Below, piece by piece: positions 7,905-17,678 of a stretch of 64,000 bases of DNA; the first letter of the stretch is position 1; each line of letters starts with the position of its first letter. Made by a program: the position numbers and the translations under genes. The stretch comes from UBA6168 sp964573725 (GTDB lineage: Bacteria; Bacteroidota; Bacteroidia; Chitinophagales; Saprospiraceae). The stretch is from NCBI GenBank assembly GCA_964573725.1, contig CAZNLJ010000021.1, forward strand, positions 26,029 to 90,028, in the 5' to 3' direction. The notes beneath the pieces were generated by a model. That model made no database searches, was not told the DNA's origin, and saw nothing but the letters and a program-made list of their open reading frames with translations.

Positions 7905-9143
7905 ATGATTAATCTAGTCGATACTTTTTCGGATTTCAAATCCAGCAAGAACATTGACCGCCCCACCATGGTGCGGGTCCTGGAGGATGTCTTCCGCACC
8001 CTGATCAAGAAGAAATTCGGCTCCGACGACAACTTCAACGTCATTGTCAACACCCAACAGGGCGACCTTGAACTGTGGCGGGTCCGGCAGATTGTGCCGG
8101 ACGGGGAGGTGACGGACGACCGCAGCCAGATCTCCATATCGGAGGCCATCTCGATAGACGACAGCTACGAAATCGGGGAGGAGTGCTACGAACAGCTTTT
8201 CCTGGAGGATTTCGGTCGCCGCGCCATCCAGGCGGCCCGCCAGACGCTCGTCTCCAGGATCATGGAGCTGGAGAAGGACGACATCTACAAGAAATACATG
8301 GAGCGCATCGGCGACATGGTGGTCGGGGAAGTGAGCCAGATCATCAAGAAGGAATTCCTGATCGTCGATGACGCCACCGGCCACGAGCTGCTGCTCCCCA
8401 AGATGGAAGTGATCCGCGGGGATTATTTCCGGAAAGGGGACATGGTGCGCGGAATCATCAAGCGGGTGGAGATGAAGAACAACACCCCGGTGGTGGTGGT
8501 ATCGAGGACGGACAACGTGTTTCTTGAAAAACTCCTGGAGCAGGAGGTTCCGGAAATCGAGGACGGCATCATCGCCGTCAAACGGATCGTGCGGCTGCCC
8601 GGTGAGCGTGCCAAAGTGGCGGTGGAATCCTACGACGACCGTGTCGACCCGGTCGGCGCCTGCGTAGGCATGAAGGGATCCCGTATCCATGGGATCGTTC
8701 GGGAGTTGCGCAACGAAAACATTGACATCATCAATTTCACCAACAACGACAGCCTTTTCATCCAGCGTTCGCTCACCCCGGCCAAAGTCTCCAACATCGA
8801 ATTGGATGTGGCGGCGAAACGGGCCTCGGTCTACCTGGATCCGGACCAGGTATCGCTGGCCATCGGAAAGAACGGGACCAATATCAAACTGGCCAGTAAA
8901 CTCACCGGCTACGAAATAGATGTCTACCGAAACACGGACGGCCACGAGATCGATGATGTCGACCTGGACGAATTTGCAGACGAAATCGATGCCTGGATCA
9001 TCGACGAACTGAAGCGGATCGGTTGCGACACGGCCCGGAGTGTCCTGGAGCTCAGCAAGCTGGAACTGGTGCGGCGGACAGAGCTGGAGGAGGAGACGGT
9101 CGAGGAGGTCGTCCGCATCCTGCAGGAGGAATTGGAGGACTGA
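7905..9143 (+). CDS. nusA: Transcription termination/antitermination factor NusA
   Basis: A 412-residue RNA-polymerase-binding factor that modulates pausing, termination and antitermination. The domains are complete: N-terminal polymerase-binding domain (about 1-130), S1 domain (about 135-200), and KH1/KH2 with DPVGACVGMKGSRI and SLAIGKNGTNIKLA (about 230-350). A helical tail of about 60 residues (ELKRIGCDTARSVLELS onward) closes the protein. The length is normal for Bacteroidota, which lack the long acidic repeats of E. coli NusA. It starts 65 bp after rimP. In E. coli NusA feeds back on this operon, which bears on the leader hairpin. Confidence 0.95.
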   Translation: MINLVDTFSDFKSSKNIDRPTMVRVLEDVFRTLIKKKFGSDDNFNVIVNTQQGDLELWRVRQIVPDGEVTDDRSQISISEAISIDDSYEIGEECYEQLFLEDFGRRAIQAARQTLVSRIMELEKDDIYKKYMERIGDMVVGEVSQIIKKEFLIVDDATGHELLLPKMEVIRGDYFRKGDMVRGIIKRVEMKNNTPVVVVSRTDNVFLEKLLEQEVPEIEDGIIAVKRIVRLPGERAKVAVESYDDRVDPVGACVGMKGSRIHGIVRELRNENIDIINFTNNDSLFIQRSLTPAKVSNIELDVAAKRASVYLDPDQVSLAIGKNGTNIKLASKLTGYEIDVYRNTDGHEIDDVDLDEFADEIDAWIIDELKRIGCDTARSVLELSKLELVRRTELEEETVEEVVRILQEELED

Positions 9144-9425
9144 GACCCGGGGGGGCCAGCCGATAAGGCATCCCGGAAGCCAGACATACGCACGGCATCG
9201 TATGCAGGACAGACCGCCCGCCCGGACAGCGGGCGCCGCAACGGTGCCGGTCATATACTTCACCATAGGTTCTTTGCCATGGCAAGCACCCGTTTCCGAC
9301 GGATGCCTGCATGGTGTGCCCCTGTTCGGATCGGGCACCTTGGTATCTTGGCTTCCGGCCGCTTCCGACCTCCCGGCGGAACCGGCCCACAAAACCGGAA
9401 AGAACAAATTTTTTATTGAATCTTA

Positions 9426-12323
9426 ATGGAGAAACGTTTAGTCAAGGTTGCTAAAGAACTTAATGTAGGGACTTCCACCATCGTGGATTTCCTGCAAGGA
9501 AAAGGGTTTCAAATCGAAAACAAACCGACCTCGAAAATTACCGAGGAGATGGAAGGCCTGTTGATGAAGGAATTCCAAAAAGATATGGCGGTCAAGGAAA
9601 AGGCCGACCAGCTGACCATCGGCGTACGCACCACCATTCCCAAGAAAGAGGAAAAGAAGCCGGAACTGGTCATCCCCTTGTTCCAGACGCCCCCGCCCGC
9701 CCCGCCCCTCCGCCAATCGGCCATCGCCGAACAGCCCGCCCCGGAGGCGCCCGTGGCACCACCACCCGTGGCACCACCACCGGTGGAGGAACCTGTAATC
9801 CCCGCCCCGTCGGAACCGGCTCCCCCCGCACCGGCGGAAGAGTCTCCCGTGCAGGAAAAGCCGACCATCGGCCTGACCATCAAGGGCAAGATCGAACTGG
9901 ACAGCCGCGGCATGCCCCTGCGGGAACGAAAACCGGAACCGCCACCGGTACATCCGGAACCGACCCCCGAGCCGGAACAACCCGCCGCCGCCTCCGATGA
10001 AGCGCCGGCCGTCAGCATTTCGGCGCCGCCACCGCCTTCCGCCGAGGAACGCGCCCCCGTTCCGACCGCACCGGCGGAGAAACCCGCTGCTGACGGTGAT
10101 ATGGTACGGATCGAAACCCCCGAATTGAGAGGGCTCAAGATCCTTGGCAAGATCAATGTCGACAAGCACAAGGAGGACGCCAAGGCAAAAAAGAAGAAAA
10201 AAGCGGACAAGGAGGCCGAAAAAGGCAGGCCGGATAAGGATGCCGGACCCGCTGCCAGTCCCGCCACCACCGAGGCCGAAAGTGCGGACAGCAAGAAACG
10301 CAAACGCAAACGCAAAAAAATCATCACCAGCACCGCCTCCCCGGACGCCAGACCAGGCGCCACAGGTGTCGGTCGCAGGCCCCGGACCCAGGAGGAACAG
10401 GATGCCTCCACCCGCGAAGCGGAGGAACAGATCCGCAAGACGATGGCCAGCCTTTCCGGTGCCGGGAAGAAGAAACGGCAGAAGCTACGGCGGGAAACCC
10501 GGGAACGGCAACGCGAAAAGCAGGAGCTCCGTGATATGGACGGCATGAGTGACAAACTGGAAGTCACCGAGTTCGTCACCGTGCAGGAACTGGCCAACCT
10601 CATGAATACCTCCGCCACGCAGGTCATCACCACCTGCATGAGCCTGGGGGTCTTCGTCTCCATCAACCAACGCCTGGATGCGGAGGTCATCGAACTGGTC
10701 GCCAGTGAGTTCGGACACGAGGTCGCCTTCATCAGCGTGGAAGAGCAAACGGAAACCATCGAGGAGGAGGAAGATGCACCGGACGACCTGCTCCCCCGCG
10801 CCCCGGTCGTCACGGTCATGGGGCACGTAGACCACGGTAAGACTTCCTTGCTGGACCATATCCGGAAGGCAAACGTGGTGGAAGGGGAAGCGGGCGGCAT
10901 CACCCAGCACATCGGCGCCTATGAGGTGAAACTCGCTGACCGGACCATCACCTTCCTCGATACGCCGGGTCACGAAGCCTTCACCGCCATGCGGGCCCGG
11001 GGTACGAAGGTCACGGATATCGCCATCATCGTCATCGCTGCGGATGACAATGTCATGCCGCAGACGCGGGAAGCCATCAGCCACGCGCAAGCCGCCGGGG
11101 TCACCATGGTCTTCGCCATCAATAAGATAGATAAACCGGGCGCAGATCCCGGCAGGATCAAACAGGAACTCGCCAGCATGAATATCCTCGTCGAGGACTG
11201 GGGCGGAACCTTCCAATCCCAGGACATCTCGGCCAAGAACGGAACCGGTATCGAGGAACTGCTGGAAAAGGTTCTCCTCGCTGCCGATATCGCCGACCTG
11301 AAGGCCAATCCCAACCGCCGCGCAATCGGGACGATCCTGGAAGCCTCCCTCGACAAAGGGAAAGGCTACGTCGCCAAAGTACTCGTCCAGACCGGTACCC
11401 TCCATATCGGGGATCCCGTCGTAGCCGGTGAGTTCTCCGGTAAGGTCAAGGCCATGTTCAATGAACGTGGGAAAAAAGTCAAGGAGGCAGGCCCCTCCAC
11501 CCCGGTCCTCGTGCTGGGACTGAGCGGCGCCCCCCAAGCCGGAGAACGGTTCAAATGCATGGAAGGGGAATCGGAAGCGAAACAACTCGCCAACTCCCGC
11601 GCCCGCATCAACCGGGAACAATCCACCCGCGCCACCAAGCGCATCAGCCTCGATGAAATCGGACGCCGCTTGGCGCTCGGCACATTCCGCGAACTCAACC
11701 TCATCGTCAAAGGGGATGTGGACGGCTCCGTGGAAGCGCTCTCCGATTCGCTCATCAAACTGTCGCTCGAAACGGTCCAGGTCAACGTCATCCACCGGGC
11801 CGTCGGACAAATCGTCGAATCGGATGTCCTCCTGGCCTCCGCTTCCGATGCCATCATCATCGGCTTCCAGGTCCGCCCCTCCCCCAGCGCCCGGAAACTG
11901 GCGGAACGGGAAGGTGTGGAAATCAAACTCTACTCCATCATCTACGAGGCCATCGAGGAAATCAAACTCGCCATCGAAGGCTTGCTGGAACCGACCAAGG
12001 AGGAAAAGATCGTCGCCAACGTGGAAATCCGCGAAGTCTACAAGATCAGCAAGGTGGGAACCGTCGCCGGTTGCTATGTCCTCGACGGCAAACTTATCCG
12101 CAACAACCATATCCGCCTGATCCGCGACGGTATCGTCATCTTCCCCACCCGGGAAGGTGCCAACGGCGAACTGGCCTCGCTGAAGCGTTTCAAGGAGGAT
12201 GTCAAGGAGGTTCGCTCCGGCATGGAGTGCGGGCTCACCATCCGCAATTTCAACGATATGAAGGTCGGTGATATCGTGGAGGGCTATGAAGTCACGGAGG
12301 TCAAACAAAAATACGGCGGCTGA
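9426..12323 (+). CDS. infB: Translation initiation factor IF-2
   Basis: A 965-residue GTPase that places initiator tRNA on the ribosome. It starts with an IF2-N domain (VKVAKELNVGTSTIVDFLQ), followed by a long Pro/Ala/Glu-rich and then Lys-rich linker (about residues 75-370) and a second IF2-N-like segment. The G domain has GHVDHGKTSLLDHI near residue 465, DTPGHEAF and NKIDKPG. The C-terminal domains II-IV end in EGYEVTEVKQKYGG. It follows nusA after 282 bp, a long gap for this operon, with no consensus promoter visible in it. A 13-bp GC-rich hairpin lies 57 bp downstream. Confidence 0.96.
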   Translation: MEKRLVKVAKELNVGTSTIVDFLQGKGFQIENKPTSKITEEMEGLLMKEFQKDMAVKEKADQLTIGVRTTIPKKEEKKPELVIPLFQTPPPAPPLRQSAIAEQPAPEAPVAPPPVAPPPVEEPVIPAPSEPAPPAPAEESPVQEKPTIGLTIKGKIELDSRGMPLRERKPEPPPVHPEPTPEPEQPAAASDEAPAVSISAPPPPSAEERAPVPTAPAEKPAADGDMVRIETPELRGLKILGKINVDKHKEDAKAKKKKKADKEAEKGRPDKDAGPAASPATTEAESADSKKRKRKRKKIITSTASPDARPGATGVGRRPRTQEEQDASTREAEEQIRKTMASLSGAGKKKRQKLRRETRERQREKQELRDMDGMSDKLEVTEFVTVQELANLMNTSATQVITTCMSLGVFVSINQRLDAEVIELVASEFGHEVAFISVEEQTETIEEEEDAPDDLLPRAPVVTVMGHVDHGKTSLLDHIRKANVVEGEAGGITQHIGAYEVKLADRTITFLDTPGHEAFTAMRARGTKVTDIAIIVIAADDNVMPQTREAISHAQAAGVTMVFAINKIDKPGADPGRIKQELASMNILVEDWGGTFQSQDISAKNGTGIEELLEKVLLAADIADLKANPNRRAIGTILEASLDKGKGYVAKVLVQTGTLHIGDPVVAGEFSGKVKAMFNERGKKVKEAGPSTPVLVLGLSGAPQAGERFKCMEGESEAKQLANSRARINREQSTRATKRISLDEIGRRLALGTFRELNLIVKGDVDGSVEALSDSLIKLSLETVQVNVIHRAVGQIVESDVLLASASDAIIIGFQVRPSPSARKLAEREGVEIKLYSIIYEAIEEIKLAIEGLLEPTKEEKIVANVEIREVYKISKVGTVAGCYVLDGKLIRNNHIRLIRDGIVIFPTREGANGELASLKRFKEDVKEVRSGMECGLTIRNFNDMKVGDIVEGYEVTEVKQKYGG

Positions 12324-12800
12324 TCCGGCCCTTACGGCCGACTTACCCCCCCCTTCGTCCCCTATCGCACCGGTACGCATACCGGCACCGACGCATCAGC
12401 TTCCGTCGGTGCCGGTTCGCGGCCGATATGCCTTCCGCACAACCGCATGAAAGGGCCGCCCCGCACGGCATCGTCCCGAACAGCCGGTCCGGCGCCCCCT
12501 CTTTCCCATTGACCCACCAAGCTTCCCGGCTGCCGACGCCAAGACGAATCCGGCCACGCCTCGATGTACCTTGCGATGTACCCTGTCACCGACGGACGGA
12601 CACCGGTATCGCGACGGGACCCTGCCTCCACTACCCCATCCCCGCGTCCGTGAAACACCCGCAGGCTTCGGGAACCCTTTTTCACCGGAAGTGTTTAGAG
12701 GGAGGAAGATCACCCATCGGCATGCGGCCGAAAGCTCCTTCCCCACCATTCATCCCGAAAGGCCCATACCAGGACAATAGGTAGAAACAACCAACCACCC
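12324..12800. other. Intergenic gap infB-uvrA
   Basis: Contains the hairpin at 12381-12416. No conserved ORF and no TTG-N19-TAnnTTTG promoter is visible, though a uvrA promoter must lie here or upstream. Confidence 0.5.
12381..12416 (+). terminator. GC-rich hairpin after infB
   Basis: A perfect 13-bp stem ACCGGCACCGACG / CGTCGGTGCCGGT with a 10-nt loop, 57 bp after the infB stop. There is no U-tract, so termination is inferred from stem strength and position. Confidence 0.55.
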
Positions 12801-15662
12801 ATGCCGGAATATCCTTCTTTGCTTTCCAACGACCGCCCGTCTTCCCCGGAAGACATCCTTGAAGTCATCGGCGCCCGGGAACATAACCTCAAGAACCTAC
12901 ACCTCCGGATCCCGCGGAACAAGCTGGTCGTCATTACCGGAATCAGCGGCAGCGGTAAATCCTCCCTCGCCTTCGACACCATCTATGCGGAAGGACAGCG
13001 CCGCTACATGGAGACCTTCAACGCATATGCCCGGCAGTTCCTGGGAGAAATGGAACGGCCGGAGGTGGAAAAAATCACCGGCTTGAGCCCGGTAATTTCC
13101 ATCGAACAGAAAACCACCGGCCGCAACCCCAGGTCCACCGTCGGTACCATCACCGAGGTGTACGATTTCCTGCGCCTCCTCTTCGCCCGCATCGGGGAAG
13201 CCTATTCCTACCAAACCGGCCGCAAAATGGTCCGGTACAATGAGGCGCAGATGCTGCAGGAAATCACGGAACGTTACGAAGGGCGCAGACTCATCCTCCT
13301 GGCCCCCCTGGTCCGCGGTCGGAAAGGCCATTACCGCGAGCTCTTCGAGCAGATGCGCAAACAAGGATACCTCAGCGTCCGGGTGGACGGTGACTTCGTC
13401 GACCTGAAACCGGACCTTCAGGTCGACCGGTACAAAGTGCATGACATCGAACTGGTCGTCGACAAGCTGACCTGTACGGCCGGGCGGCTCAACCGCATCC
13501 AGGCCTCCCTCCAAACCGCCCTCAAGCTGGGCAACGGCCTTGTCATGGTACAGAACCTGGATACCGGCGAGGTCAACGCCTTCAGCAAACACCTCATGGA
13601 TGCGGACAGCGGCCTGAGCTATGAGGAACCTTCCCCCAATTCCTTTTCCTTCAACTCCCCCTACGGCGCCTGCCCCGCCTGCAACGGCCTCGGTTCGATC
13701 CATGCGGTGGATATGGCCAAGGTCATTCCCGATCCCGCCAAAAGTATCCGGGACCAAGGTATCGTTCCTTTCGGAGAGGTCCGGGATAACCTCACCTTCA
13801 AACAGTTGCGCAGTATCGCCAAAAAATACAAGTTTTCCTTTTCCACCCCGGTCAAGGATATTCCGCCCGCAGCCCTCGAAGTCATCCTCCACGGTGGCGA
13901 CGACACCCTTCCGGTCAAATTGCCTTATTCCGCAAACGAACTCAGTTACAACCTCGCCCGGGAAGGCCTCGTCACCATGTTGCAACGCTGGCACCAAGAC
14001 ACCGGCAGTGAGAAAATCCGCCAATGGGTCGAGGATTTCATGTCCGTGGACCTATGCCCGACCTGTAATGGACAACGCCTCAAGAAGGAAAGCCTCCATT
14101 TCAAAATCGATGCGCGGAACATCTCGGAACTTTCGGACATGGACCTCCAAACGCTTGCCGATTGGATGGACGGCCTCGACGACCGGCTCACGGAGCGCCA
14201 ACGTACCATCGGCAAGGATGTCCTGAAGGAAATCCGCCTCCGCCTGGGCTTCCTGCTCCAGGTCGGCCTGGATTACCTTTCCCTCAACCGGCCGGCCAGG
14301 ACCCTCTCCGGCGGCGAAAGCCAACGCATCCGACTGGCAACCCAAATCGGCTCCCAACTGACCGGCATCACCTACATCCTTGACGAACCCAGCATCGGCC
14401 TCCACCAACGTGACAACCAACGGCTCATCGAAGCTCTCCGCGAACTCGCCGACATCGGCAACTCCGTCCTCGTCGTGGAACACGACAAGGATATCATGGT
14501 CGCCGCGGATTACCTCATCGACCTCGGTCCCGGCGCCGGCAAACACGGCGGCGAAGTGGTGGCGGAGGGGATTCCGTCCGCCTTCGCCGAGGTACATTCC
14601 CTGACCGCGGACTACCTCCAGGGCAGACGCAAGATCACCGTTCCCGCCTCCCGGCGCTCCGGCAGCGGCAAGGCCCTCGAACTCCGGGGCGCCACCGGTC
14701 ACAACCTCCGGGGCGTGGACCTGCGAATCCCGCTCGGCACCCTCACCTGCATCACCGGCGTCAGCGGCAGCGGAAAAAGCTCGCTGGTCAATGAAACGCT
14801 CTACCCCGTCCTGCGGCAACATTTCTACAAAAGTCTCCAACGGCCGCTCCCCCATGCCTCCGTACACGGACTGGAACATCTCGACAAGGTCATCGAGATC
14901 GACCAAACCCCCATCGGCCGGACCCCCCGTTCCAATCCGGCCACCTACACCAACCTGTTCACGGAAATCCGAAACTTGTTCGTCGGGCTGCCGGAAGCCA
15001 AGATCAGGGGGTACAAGGCCGGAAGGTTCAGCTTCAATGTCAAGGGCGGCCGTTGCGAAACCTGCCAGGGCAGCGGACAACGGGTCATCGAAATGAATTT
15101 CCTGCCGGATGTCTACGTCACCTGCGAGGCCTGCCTCGGCCGACGCTATAACCGCGAAACGCTGGAAATCCTCTACAAAGGCAAATCCATCAACGATGTG
15201 CTCAACATGTCCGTCGCCGAAGCGACCACCTTCTTCGAACCGGTGCCCAAGATCTACCGCAAACTGAAGACGCTGCTCGATGTCGGACTCGGATACATCA
15301 CTCTCGGCCAACAGGCCACCACCTTGTCCGGCGGGGAAGCCCAACGTGTCAAACTCGCGGAGGAACTCTCCAAACGGGATACCGGAAATACCCTCTACAT
15401 CCTCGACGAACCGACCACCGGCCTGCATTTCGAAGACATCCGGCATTTGCTGGCGGTCCTCGAGAAACTGGTGGACAAAGGGAATACCGTCCTCATCATC
15501 GAACACAACATGGATGTCATCAAGACGGCCGACTGGGTCGTCGACCTCGGGCCCGAGGGTGGGGTCCGTGGCGGACATATCGTCTGTGAAGGACCACCCG
15601 AGGCCGTCGCCGCAGTTCCGGAAAGTTTCACCGGTCAATTCCTGCGCCTGGAATTGGACTGA
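12801..15662 (+). CDS. uvrA: Excinuclease ABC subunit UvrA
   Basis: A 953-residue DNA-damage sensor of nucleotide excision repair, a tandem ABC ATPase acting with UvrB. Both nucleotide-binding domains are intact: Walker A GISGSGKSSLAFDT near residue 50 and GVSGSGKSSLVNETL near 655, two LSGGE signatures (RTLSGGESQRI and TTLSGGEAQRV), and Walker B LDEPSIGLH and LDEPTTGLHF. Zinc-binding CxxC pairs are present (CPACNGLG, CPTCNGQ; GRCETCQGSG, CEACLGRRYN). The length is normal. Confidence 0.97.
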   Translation: MPEYPSLLSNDRPSSPEDILEVIGAREHNLKNLHLRIPRNKLVVITGISGSGKSSLAFDTIYAEGQRRYMETFNAYARQFLGEMERPEVEKITGLSPVISIEQKTTGRNPRSTVGTITEVYDFLRLLFARIGEAYSYQTGRKMVRYNEAQMLQEITERYEGRRLILLAPLVRGRKGHYRELFEQMRKQGYLSVRVDGDFVDLKPDLQVDRYKVHDIELVVDKLTCTAGRLNRIQASLQTALKLGNGLVMVQNLDTGEVNAFSKHLMDADSGLSYEEPSPNSFSFNSPYGACPACNGLGSIHAVDMAKVIPDPAKSIRDQGIVPFGEVRDNLTFKQLRSIAKKYKFSFSTPVKDIPPAALEVILHGGDDTLPVKLPYSANELSYNLAREGLVTMLQRWHQDTGSEKIRQWVEDFMSVDLCPTCNGQRLKKESLHFKIDARNISELSDMDLQTLADWMDGLDDRLTERQRTIGKDVLKEIRLRLGFLLQVGLDYLSLNRPARTLSGGESQRIRLATQIGSQLTGITYILDEPSIGLHQRDNQRLIEALRELADIGNSVLVVEHDKDIMVAADYLIDLGPGAGKHGGEVVAEGIPSAFAEVHSLTADYLQGRRKITVPASRRSGSGKALELRGATGHNLRGVDLRIPLGTLTCITGVSGSGKSSLVNETLYPVLRQHFYKSLQRPLPHASVHGLEHLDKVIEIDQTPIGRTPRSNPATYTNLFTEIRNLFVGLPEAKIRGYKAGRFSFNVKGGRCETCQGSGQRVIEMNFLPDVYVTCEACLGRRYNRETLEILYKGKSINDVLNMSVAEATTFFEPVPKIYRKLKTLLDVGLGYITLGQQATTLSGGEAQRVKLAEELSKRDTGNTLYILDEPTTGLHFEDIRHLLAVLEKLVDKGNTVLIIEHNMDVIKTADWVVDLGPEGGVRGGHIVCEGPPEAVAAVPESFTGQFLRLELD

Positions 15663-15933
15663 CGCCCTCCCGTTCCTACCCTACACCCATATCCGGCAAG
15701 GCTCCCTGAAACGGCTTACCCACAAATAAATATTCCCGGTCGGCCAATATATTCATGGCTGTAACTTACCTTGTGGTTTGTCCGGCCGCCGACAAGCTTC
15801 CGTCTTATCCGAAATGGCGCCCTCCGTCCCGACCTAAGTGGTCCCTACCCCTCCGCTTTCCGGTATATCTACGTTAAACAAGCCTTTTCCCAAAACCACC
15901 CGGATTCCTTTCTCACCACTAATTTTTCCTATC

Positions 15934-17571
15934 ATGAAAAAGATTGCATTGCTCGCCACACTTTGTTTCTCCATGTCCGCCGGGGCCTCCGCCGACCCAT
16001 TGTCCGACCAGCCGCTGCCCCAGCACCAGACGTGGTCGCCCCAGGCCATGTCCTTCCGGATCCCTGCCCCCGACATGCCCAACCTGCGCTATTCCGTCCA
16101 GGTAATCGGAGCGGACGGGGAAATGATCGCAACGGAACCGGACGGAACCGGAGCCCACTACACCCTGTCGGCCGAGGTGGTATCCGGATGGCCGGACGGC
16201 CATTACCGGTTGTCCTTCGAACCTTACTATACCATCCCGGCCACCAACATGTCCGCCCTGCGCCGGCTCTCCGACCGGAAGGATTGGCCGGCACTCCGGG
16301 ATGCCAGGGCAGCGGCGGGAATACCGGAATCCGCTGCCTTGTATTACTTCAACTTCCGGCTTACCGACGGATTGTTCGTAAATCCCTCCCTGGCGGAACC
16401 TTTGCCGCCCGGCCGCGGAGGGGATCCCGGGGCGGAACCCCTGGATTATTCCCTGACGGCATCCGTCGACCCAGCTTTTGCGGTATCGGCCATGGCTTCC
16501 TCCCGACTGGCATGGGGTGCCTTCTCCCCTTCGCTGGCGGAAGAGGACCAAGTTATCAATGATGACCTCATCGTCACCGGCAGCACTTGTATCGGATTTG
16601 ACTGTATCCAGGATGAGAATTTCGGGTTTACCACGGTCAGGTTGAAGGAGAACAATCTCCGGATCGAATTTGACGACACCAGTGCCAGCGCAGGATTTCC
16701 CAACGTCGACTGGGAACTGATGGCAAACGAAAATTTGAACGGCGGCTTGAACCTGTTCACCATCCGGGACCGCACCAATGACCGGAACATCCTGACCACC
16801 GAGGCCAATGCCCCCAGTCACAGCTTTTACATCGCCAGTACCGGGAAAGTCGGCATGGGAACCAATGCGCCGGTGATGAAACTGCATGTAAAGACAGGGA
16901 ATACACCGACATTTCGGCTGGACCAGGACGGGAGCGAGGGATGGACTCCCCAGGTATGGGATGTGGCCGGGAACGAAAGCAATTTCTTTATCCGGGATGT
17001 CACCAACGGCAGCATACTGCCGTTCAGAATCCGGCCCAATGCACCTTCGAACGCCATCGACATCAAAACGACGGCTGTGGAAATCAACCACGAGCTCATT
17101 GTCCTGGGCGGCTTGCTGGATCCCTCCGACGAGCGGCTGAAGACCAATATCCAACCCTTGGCCAGCGTATTGCCCGTTCTCCTGCAGCTGGTTCCGCAAC
17201 AATATTACTTCCGGAAAGACGGGCTGGCAGCGGAACTCCAGTTACCTTCCCAGCGCCAGTACGGGTTGGTAGCCCAGGAAGTCGAACAAATCCTGCCGGA
17301 GCTTGTCCGGGAGAGCCTGACGGTAGACCGGCCCGATGCAGAACCGGTCAAGCTCAAGAGCATCCAGTACAATGCCTTGATTCCTTTTCTCCTCCGGGGC
17401 ATCCAGGAACAGCAGGCCCAGCTGGCGGCACAACAGGCCGAGCTGGCGGCACAACAGGCCGAGCTGGCCGTCCTTCGGGAAACGGCGGCACGGGTGGACA
17501 GACTGGAACAGCAGCTGGCGGCGTTGGCGGCCATGGTCGGACAGCCGAAACAGGCCGGTTCGCAGGAATAA
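15934..17571 (+). CDS. Secreted tail-fibre-type protein with peptidase S74 (intramolecular chaperone) domain
   Basis: A 545-residue protein from the ATG at 15934 with a signal peptide (KKIALLATLCFSMSAGASA). The middle is beta-rich with a trimeric-fibre look (FYIASTGKVGMGTNAPVMKL). Near residues 395-475 lies the S74 module: SDERLKTNIQPL carries the Ser and Lys expected of the autoprocessing dyad, followed by YGLVAQEVEQILPELV and IQYNALIPFLLRG. The end is a heptad coiled coil built from repeated ELAAQQA units (21-bp DNA repeats around 17415-17470). S74 domains trimerise fibres and usually cut themselves off. Bacteroidota often carry such genes outside phages, and no other phage gene lies nearby. 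Confidence 0.85.
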   Translation: MKKIALLATLCFSMSAGASADPLSDQPLPQHQTWSPQAMSFRIPAPDMPNLRYSVQVIGADGEMIATEPDGTGAHYTLSAEVVSGWPDGHYRLSFEPYYTIPATNMSALRRLSDRKDWPALRDARAAAGIPESAALYYFNFRLTDGLFVNPSLAEPLPPGRGGDPGAEPLDYSLTASVDPAFAVSAMASSRLAWGAFSPSLAEEDQVINDDLIVTGSTCIGFDCIQDENFGFTTVRLKENNLRIEFDDTSASAGFPNVDWELMANENLNGGLNLFTIRDRTNDRNILTTEANAPSHSFYIASTGKVGMGTNAPVMKLHVKTGNTPTFRLDQDGSEGWTPQVWDVAGNESNFFIRDVTNGSILPFRIRPNAPSNAIDIKTTAVEINHELIVLGGLLDPSDERLKTNIQPLASVLPVLLQLVPQQYYFRKDGLAAELQLPSQRQYGLVAQEVEQILPELVRESLTVDRPDAEPVKLKSIQYNALIPFLLRGIQEQQAQLAAQQAELAAQQAELAVLRETAARVDRLEQQLAALAAMVGQPKQAGSQE

Positions 17572-17621
17572 CGCAGGAATAAGATTGGGAGCCGTACGTC
17601 GATGATGGGTCGCCGCCGGGA

Positions 17622-17661
17622 TTCCCATACCGGCGGCAGGGCACTGCCGTCGGTATGGGAA
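17622..17661. terminator. Bidirectional hairpin between convergent genes
   Basis: An 18-bp stem with one G.T pair and a 4-nt loop: outer arms TTCCCATACCG / CGGTATGGGAA, inner arms GGCAG / CTGCC. It sits between the S74-protein stop (17571) and the moxR stop (17679) and can serve both directions. Confidence 0.7.
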
Positions 17662-17678
17662 AAAGGGAATACGATCGG

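Noticed and set aside
7914..9407. A 497-codon minus-strand frame opposite nusA
   Set aside because: Antisense to NusA KH and S1 motifs; His/Asp/Val-rich shadow composition.
10485..12380. A 631-codon minus-strand frame opposite infB
   Set aside because: Antisense to unmistakable GTPase motifs; Asp/Gly/Phe-rich composition typical of reverse-strand shadows.
14052..15638. A 528-codon minus-strand frame opposite uvrA (also 12897-14024)
   Set aside because: Antisense shadows of a complete UvrA.
15934..17571. Prophage remnant suggested by the tail-fibre/S74 domain
   Set aside because: No other phage gene is nearby, the protein has a signal peptide, and such genes are common in Bacteroidota chromosomes.
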